DNA from: Acidimicrobiia bacterium
GTDB lineage: Bacteria; Actinomycetota; Acidimicrobiia; Spongiisociales; ZC4RG35
Assembly: GCA_017577575.1 (NCBI GenBank)
Contig: PKRG01000032.1
Coordinates: 1 to 18,337 of the forward strand
Reading direction: 5' to 3'
Length of the DNA stretch: 18,337 nt
Part shown: positions 14,580-18,337 of the stretch, in pieces
How the letters are laid out: each line of letters starts with the position of its first letter
Numbering within the stretch: the first letter of the stretch is position 1
Position numbers and translations under genes: made by a program
Notes under the pieces: model-generated
What the model was told of the DNA's origin: nothing
What the model saw: only the letters and a program-made list of their open reading frames with translations
Databases searched by the model: none

Positions 14580-16115
14580 TCACGCCGCTGCGGTCTTGCT
14601 CCGCTTGTGGGCTCGAGAAATTCGGCCGGGCCGCCGCATCCGGCCGGCCTTGGCGATCACCACGCCGAGGACCTTGGTTCCCGCCGCTTCGAGTTGGCTG
14701 GCGGCTCGGTCGAGGGTGTCGCGGGTGGTACGGCCGCGGAAGGCCACCAGCACGACAGCGTCCATCAGCGCGCTCGCCTGAAGGGCGTCGACCGATTCGG
14801 TGATCGGGGGAGCGTGGAACACGAAGAAATCCGTCTCGTCGGGAAGCGGCTCCACCATCTCGGTGAACGTCTTCCAGTTGGCTCGCGCGTTCGGCGGCAG
14901 CGTTCCGCTGACGACGCGGAGATCGGAGAGTCCGCGAACGGTCTGGACGCCGGAAGACAAGGGCAGTTCCTCGTCGAGGATCGTCTGCAGGTGCGCCGCC
15001 GGCCGGACCGGTAGCGCCTCGCGCAGATGCTCCGTGTAGTAGGTGCCCATGAGGAGCACCGAGTATTTCAGAGAAGCCATCGCCGACGCCAGGCCGGCGG
15101 TCGTCTCCGAGACGTCGTGGTCGGTGCTGGTCACGCCGAGCTTGCGACCGCCCGACAACGCCAGCGCCGAGACGATGTTCTGGCAGGCCTTTCGGTACGC
15201 GTCGGTGACGGTGCGCCGATCTTCGGATCCCGCCAACGGCCCGGGGCGCGCAGGCACCGAACCCAGGACCGGGCCTACCGGCAGGGTTTCGATGTCGCTC
15301 TCGTCCCAGATCCTGCGGTCCAGCCGGTCGCGTGTGAAGGCCAGAGGCAAAGCCAGGATCCCGCCGGCGAAGGCCCCCACGACCGTCAGCAGCCAGGGCG
15401 GTTGCGAGCTCGGCTTGGTGGGAAGGGTGGCGGGCGCGATGACGCTGCCGGGGTCCACCGAAACGAGCTCGAGATCCGCCAGGTCGGCGTGGAGGTCCCT
15501 GAGCCGGCTCGTGAGGAGCTCGATGTCCGCCTGAGCCAGGGTGCGCTCGAGCGAGCCTTCCTCGGAAGCGACGAAGCGTGCGTTGGCCTCGTCGAGTTCG
15601 CGGCTGACGTTCTCGATCTCGCTCGCCAGGTGCTCGGCTCTCTCCTGCACCTCCACCTCCGCCTGGGCTCGGCGCTGCTCGAGGTATGCGTCGGCGAACG
15701 CTTGCGCCCCGGCCTGGGCGGTCTCGGGATCCTTTGCGCTGAACGAGATCTCGAGGATCTGGGTGCCCTCCGGGATCGTGATGGTCAGATGACTCAGCAT
15801 CGACGACGGTGAGGCGTCGGGCGATCCCATCTTCTCGGCCGCCAGGTTCACCGTGGCTGTCGACCGGATCAGCTGACGCTCCGTGGGAAGGTTCACGAGT
15901 TGGTCGGGCCGAGCCGAGGGATTGAGAGCGGCCATGCCCACCGGCTTGACCAGCACCGAGGCCTTGGATTCGTACTCAGGACCCGTCAGGTTGGTGAACA
16001 GCCACGCCAGGATCCCGCCCAACAGCACTCCCACGGCGAGCATCGCCCGACGACGCACGATCACGCGCACGTAGTCCGAAAGCAGCAGTGCGTTGGAATG
16101 CCGGTCAGTAGTCAT
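14580..16115 (-). CDS. Wzz-type polysaccharide co-polymerase fused to a degenerate BY-kinase domain
   Basis: This is a 511-residue inner-membrane protein. A first membrane helix is at about 24-40, then a periplasmic Wzz domain with a coiled coil at about 150-222, and a second helix at about 241-262. A cytosolic domain (about 280-490) has the fold order of tyrosine autokinases. It carries the expected DAYRKACQNI helix near 305-314, but the Walker A site at about 328-339 reads TSTDHDVSETT with no GK[S/T]. The Walker A' site at 353-363 reads VLLMGTYYTEH without the usual IDAD aspartates. The Walker B region keeps only FHAPPITESVDA at 433-444. The C-terminus is basic instead of tyrosine-rich. It therefore probably controls chain length as a non-catalytic scaffold. 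The ATG at 16115 has AGGA close upstream. It is divergent from the CDP-alcohol transferase gene and precedes the sugar transferase. Confidence 0.85.
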   Translation of the reverse strand: MTTDRHSNALLLSDYVRVIVRRRAMLAVGVLLGGILAWLFTNLTGPEYESKASVLVKPVGMAALNPSARPDQLVNLPTERQLIRSTATVNLAAEKMGSPDASPSSMLSHLTITIPEGTQILEISFSAKDPETAQAGAQAFADAYLEQRRAQAEVEVQERAEHLASEIENVSRELDEANARFVASEEGSLERTLAQADIELLTSRLRDLHADLADLELVSVDPGSVIAPATLPTKPSSQPPWLLTVVGAFAGGILALPLAFTRDRLDRRIWDESDIETLPVGPVLGSVPARPGPLAGSEDRRTVTDAYRKACQNIVSALALSGGRKLGVTSTDHDVSETTAGLASAMASLKYSVLLMGTYYTEHLREALPVRPAAHLQTILDEELPLSSGVQTVRGLSDLRVVSGTLPPNARANWKTFTEMVEPLPDETDFFVFHAPPITESVDALQASALMDAVVLVAFRGRTTRDTLDRAASQLEAAGTKVLGVVIAKAGRMRRPGRISRAHKRSKTAAA

Positions 16116-16153
16116 GCTTCCTAGCCGCCGAATGGGCGCAGCCCCAGAGCGTC

Positions 16154-16159
16154 ATCGTA
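16154..16159 (-). promoter_or_regulatory. Weak -10-like box before the Wzz-like gene
   Basis: TACGAT on the minus strand would give a leader of about 30 bases before the ATG at 16115. No matching -35 was found. Confidence 0.22.
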
Positions 16160-16192
16160 CAGGCTGGGTGGTGCGGCGCCAGACCCAAATGA

Positions 16193-16236
16193 CCGATCGG
16201 GACGTTCGACCCACAGACCGGAAACCGAGCATCGGT
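16193..16236. promoter_or_regulatory. Two ACCGA/TCGG inverted repeats in the divergent polysaccharide gap
   Basis: One site is the palindrome CCGATCGG (16193-16200). The other is ACCGA-GCA-TCGGT (16224-16236), which touches the -10 box of the plus-strand gene. Their centres are about 33 bases apart, near three helical turns. The half-sites match but the internal spacing differs, so an operator role is only a possibility. Confidence 0.22.
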
Positions 16237-16241
16237 AGGCT
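16236..16241 (+). promoter_or_regulatory. Candidate leaderless -10 box of the CDP-alcohol phosphotransferase gene
   Basis: TAGGCT is followed by 8 bases and the GTG at 16250. No Shine-Dalgarno is present, which matches the uvrC layout exactly. Confidence 0.4.
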
Positions 16242-16249
16242 CCAAGCAG

Positions 16250-16993
16250 GTGACTGCGACACCCCAGGAAGGCTCGGTCGTCAAGCCCGGCGACGCCATT
16301 TGGGCGCGCCTGGTCGTCGACCCTCTCGCTATTCCCGTTGCGAGATGGCTAGCCCGCCGATCGTGGGTCACACCGAACCGGATCACCGCCGTCGCCGCTC
16401 TGATCGGAGTCGCCTCGGCGGCGACCTACGCGGCCGGCCTCCTTCGGCTGGGCGGGATCCTGTTCCTCCTCCGCTTCTACGCCGATTGCCTGGACGGCAA
16501 GGTCTCCCGGCTGCAGGGATCGTCCAGTGCGACGGGAGCGATGTTCGACCTCGCCGCCGACGTCGGGACGATCGGGCTGAACCTCGCCGCCCTCTCCTGG
16601 TACCTGTTCCGCCAGGGGGCGCTTCCGCTGGAGGTGATCCTGGCCCTGCTGACCGGCGCTCTCTTCTACAACTGGCTGCTCCAGTACCGGAAGCAGCTGG
16701 CGGCCGGCCTGGGGTTGGGTGGGGGAGGCTACGACGGCTCCTGGGAGCCGAACATCCCCGTCCTGCGGGCGTGGGTGCGGTTCAGCCGCCGGAAGAACAT
16801 GACGCCCGTGCCGTGGGCGCTCGAGATGGAGGTCCTCGCTCTCGGGCTGCTGCCCATGTTCACCGCCGACGACCTGATCGTCTCCTGGGGTGTGGGGGCC
16901 ATGGCGGCGTTCTATTGGCTGGCGAACGCAGTGAACCTCCGACGGGCGATCAGGCTGGGACGGATGAGGGACTCCGCCTCCCGGAAGCAATGA
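16250..16993 (+). CDS. CDP-alcohol phosphatidyltransferase family membrane protein
   Basis: A 247-residue integral membrane enzyme with about six hydrophobic segments. The N-terminal helix ends in WVTPNRIT at 39-46. The family signature D-x2-DG-x2-AR-x8-G-x3-D-x3-D is present as D79, D82-G83, R87, G96, D100 and D104, with serine (86) in place of the usual alanine. These aspartates bind the metal and the CDP group. The family moves an alcohol or phospho-alcohol from or onto CDP-linked donors, usually in phospholipid synthesis. Here it sits beside capsule-type genes, so a role in making a lipid carrier or adding a phospho-alcohol to the polymer is possible, but a plain phospholipid synthase cannot be excluded. 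The GTG at 16250 follows a -10-like box with no Shine-Dalgarno. It is separated by 64 bases from the GT2 gene that follows. Confidence 0.85.
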   Translation: MTATPQEGSVVKPGDAIWARLVVDPLAIPVARWLARRSWVTPNRITAVAALIGVASAATYAAGLLRLGGILFLLRFYADCLDGKVSRLQGSSSATGAMFDLAADVGTIGLNLAALSWYLFRQGALPLEVILALLTGALFYNWLLQYRKQLAAGLGLGGGGYDGSWEPNIPVLRAWVRFSRRKNMTPVPWALEMEVLALGLLPMFTADDLIVSWGVGAMAAFYWLANAVNLRRAIRLGRMRDSASRKQ

Positions 16994-17057
16994 CCGGCGC
17001 GGTGGCGGCACGACGCCCCTCTTGCGCGTCGGCGACTCGAAGGGAGGATGACCACAA

Positions 17058-17999
17058 GTGGTCGACATGGATGAGATGACATCGAAGGAAACACAGGAAC
17101 GCCAGTGGCCTGCGGTCACGGCCGTGGTGGCGACGCGCGACCGGCTCGAACTGCTGCGCCGGGCGGTCGACGCGATCATCGGCCAGACCTACCCGGGCGA
17201 GATCGAATGCGTCGTCGTGTTCGACCAGTCCCCGGTCGAGGAGTCCTTCGCCATGGAGGCGGAACGCAGGTCCGTGCGCGTGATGTCCAACACTCGGACT
17301 CCGGGTCTGGCGGGTGCGCGCAACACGGGGGTCCTGGCGGCTCGCGGCGAGCTCGTGGCGTTCTGTGACGACGACGACCGCTGGGAGCCGAACAAGCTGG
17401 AGCGGCAGGTGCCGGCGATGGACGGCTTCCCGGTGTCGGTGACAGGCATCGTCATCGAATACGGCGATCACGAGAACGTCCGGGTCCCGCGTCAGGCCGA
17501 GTTCACGCTCGAAAACCTCGTGCGTAGCCGCATCATGGCGGCGCACCCTTCGTCGGTGGTCTTCCGACGCGATGCCGTCGAAGGCATCGGATTGGTCGAC
17601 GAGGAGCTCCCCGGGAGCTACGGCGAGGACTTCGATTGGATGATCCGCGCTCTCCAATACGGGCCGGTGAAGGTCGTCGAAGAGCCCCTGGTCCGGGTCA
17701 CATGGGGCCAGTCGATGTTCGCCCAGAAGTGGCAGACGATCATCGAGGCGATCGACTACGGGCTCCGCAAGCACCGGGTCTTCCACGAGGACAAACGCGC
17801 CCTCGCCCGTCTCCTGGGGCGGCGGGCGTTCGCCAACGCCGCCCTGGGAAATAGACGTGAAGCCATGCGCGACGCCTGGCAGGCCTTCCGGGCGTCGCCG
17901 GCCGAGCGGCGGGCCTATCTCGCTCCGGCCGTCGCCTCCGGGCTCGTGTCGGCGGAGACGCTGATGCGGATGGCACACAGACGCGGGCGAGGCATCTGA
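17058..17999 (+). CDS. GT2 family glycosyltransferase
   Basis: This 313-residue GT-A enzyme begins its fold at about residue 18 (PAVTAVVATRDRLELL). The RNTG segment is at 88-91, and a DDDD metal-binding run at 104-107 continues into RWEPNKL. The putative catalytic-base region GEDFDW is at 189-194. These are standard for inverting GT2 transferases that assemble surface glycans on the cytosolic side. No membrane segment is evident, and a basic helical tail covers about 250-313. The start is taken as the GTG at 17058, with GGGAGG at 17042-17047; ATG codons 9 and 18 bases later are alternatives. It follows the CDP-alcohol transferase and precedes a partial gene by 35 bases, so the three probably form an operon. 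Donor and acceptor cannot be told from sequence. Confidence 0.88.
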   Translation: MVDMDEMTSKETQERQWPAVTAVVATRDRLELLRRAVDAIIGQTYPGEIECVVVFDQSPVEESFAMEAERRSVRVMSNTRTPGLAGARNTGVLAARGELVAFCDDDDRWEPNKLERQVPAMDGFPVSVTGIVIEYGDHENVRVPRQAEFTLENLVRSRIMAAHPSSVVFRRDAVEGIGLVDEELPGSYGEDFDWMIRALQYGPVKVVEEPLVRVTWGQSMFAQKWQTIIEAIDYGLRKHRVFHEDKRALARLLGRRAFANAALGNRREAMRDAWQAFRASPAERRAYLAPAVASGLVSAETLMRMAHRRGRGI

Positions 18000-18034
18000 A
18001 TGGGATGCCGCTTCCCAACGCCGGGAGCGAGACG

Positions 18035-18337
18035 ATGAACGAGCGCGCAGCCCCAGCGGCGGGCTCGAGCCTCGACGACCTGGTCGAGGTGATGGCGATC
18101 CTGTGGCCCGGAGCTCGCGTCACCGAAGGAGCGGGTCCTGGCAAGTCCTGGCTCGTCCTGCCCAATCGGCGCCGTCCCCGGCTCCTGGTGCCGGCCTCTC
18201 CCCGGGCTGCCCGGAATGCAGTGCGTCGGCACAGCGCGGGCCTGACCCCGGCGGCTTCTCTGGCGCGAGCGGTCGCAGCATTCGGTGCGGGCGCACTGGC
18301 CCGGCTACCGGTGGTCGACAGGGTGTCGCTGCGGTCG
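18035..18337 (+). CDS. Unidentified polysaccharide-locus protein, 3' end outside window
   Basis: The frame is open from the ATG at 18035 to the window end, giving 101 residues. The ATG has GGGAG 7 bases upstream (18023-18027); an in-frame ATG at 18005 lacks one. The visible part begins with a polar alanine-rich stretch. It continues with a short acidic helix (SLDDLVEVMAILWPG), then a basic LPNRRRPRLLVPA segment and an alanine/arginine-rich helical region. The layout recalls N-termini of uncharacterised actinobacterial proteins found beside GT2 genes in polysaccharide loci, some related to phosphotransferases, but I cannot name a family with confidence. The 35-base gap after the GT2 gene suggests one operon. 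The full gene is needed to identify it. Confidence 0.6.
   Translation, partial: MNERAAPAAGSSLDDLVEVMAILWPGARVTEGAGPGKSWLVLPNRRRPRLLVPASPRAARNAVRRHSAGLTPAASLARAVAAFGAGALARLPVVDRVSLRS

Noticed and set aside
13563..15014. Plus-strand open frame (483 codons) opposite the sugar transferase and Wzz-like genes
   Set aside because: The composition is that of a shadow frame, and it crosses the end of yvcK and two real opposite genes.
17048..17074. Eight-codon open frame starting at ATG 17048, overlapping the GT2 start
   Set aside because: It is very short, its ATG abuts the ribosome site of the GT2 gene, and nothing supports translation.
18000..18038. Twelve-codon open frame overlapping the GT2 stop and ending at the start of the last gene
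   Set aside because: It overlaps ATG and TGA codons on both ends and could be a coupling leader, but chance is enough to explain it.

Overview
The window is a high-GC chromosomal segment with dense coding and short intergenic gaps. It is most likely from an actinobacterium (Actinomycetota). The evidence is the uvrC-rapZ-yvcK gene order, an actinobacterial-looking DUF59/SufT protein, and many start codons that lack a Shine-Dalgarno sequence but sit a few bases after a TANNCT box, as expected for leaderless mRNAs. An Acidimicrobiia-type lineage is possible, but this is inference. No tRNA, rRNA, CRISPR array, insertion sequence or phage gene was seen.

Left part (1-6282): a SufT-like gene cut by the window edge and a GT-C-like membrane protein lie on the minus strand. 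Diverging from them is a plus-strand surface-glycan cassette: a GT2 glycosyltransferase fused to a methyltransferase, a UDP-glucuronate decarboxylase-like epimerase, a second methyltransferase, and a large acyltransferase-3/SGNH protein. Together these could supply a nucleotide sugar, transfer it, and decorate the glycan with methyl and acyl groups.

Middle part (6310-9809, all minus strand): a small ABM-domain monooxygenase; a TagD-like cytidylyltransferase whose stop overlaps the start of an SDR oxidoreductase; and a Na+/phosphate symporter followed by a PhoU-domain protein.

Housekeeping block (9889-13654, plus strand): uvrC (nucleotide excision repair), rapZ and yvcK (cell-envelope and carbon-flux control). 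whiA, which usually follows yvcK in Actinomycetota, is absent. A convergent polysaccharide gene follows instead.

Right part (13659-18337): an exopolysaccharide or capsule locus. On the minus strand are a Wzz-type co-polymerase with a degenerate, apparently non-catalytic BY-kinase domain and a short polyprenyl-phosphate sugar-1-phosphate transferase. Diverging from them are a CDP-alcohol phosphotransferase, a GT2 glycosyltransferase and an unidentified gene cut by the window end.

The points most worth following up are the Wzz-pseudokinase fusion, the loss or displacement of whiA by polysaccharide genes, the CDP-alcohol chemistry placed inside a polysaccharide locus, the hairpin leader of the sugar transferase, and the recurrent leaderless promoter pattern.
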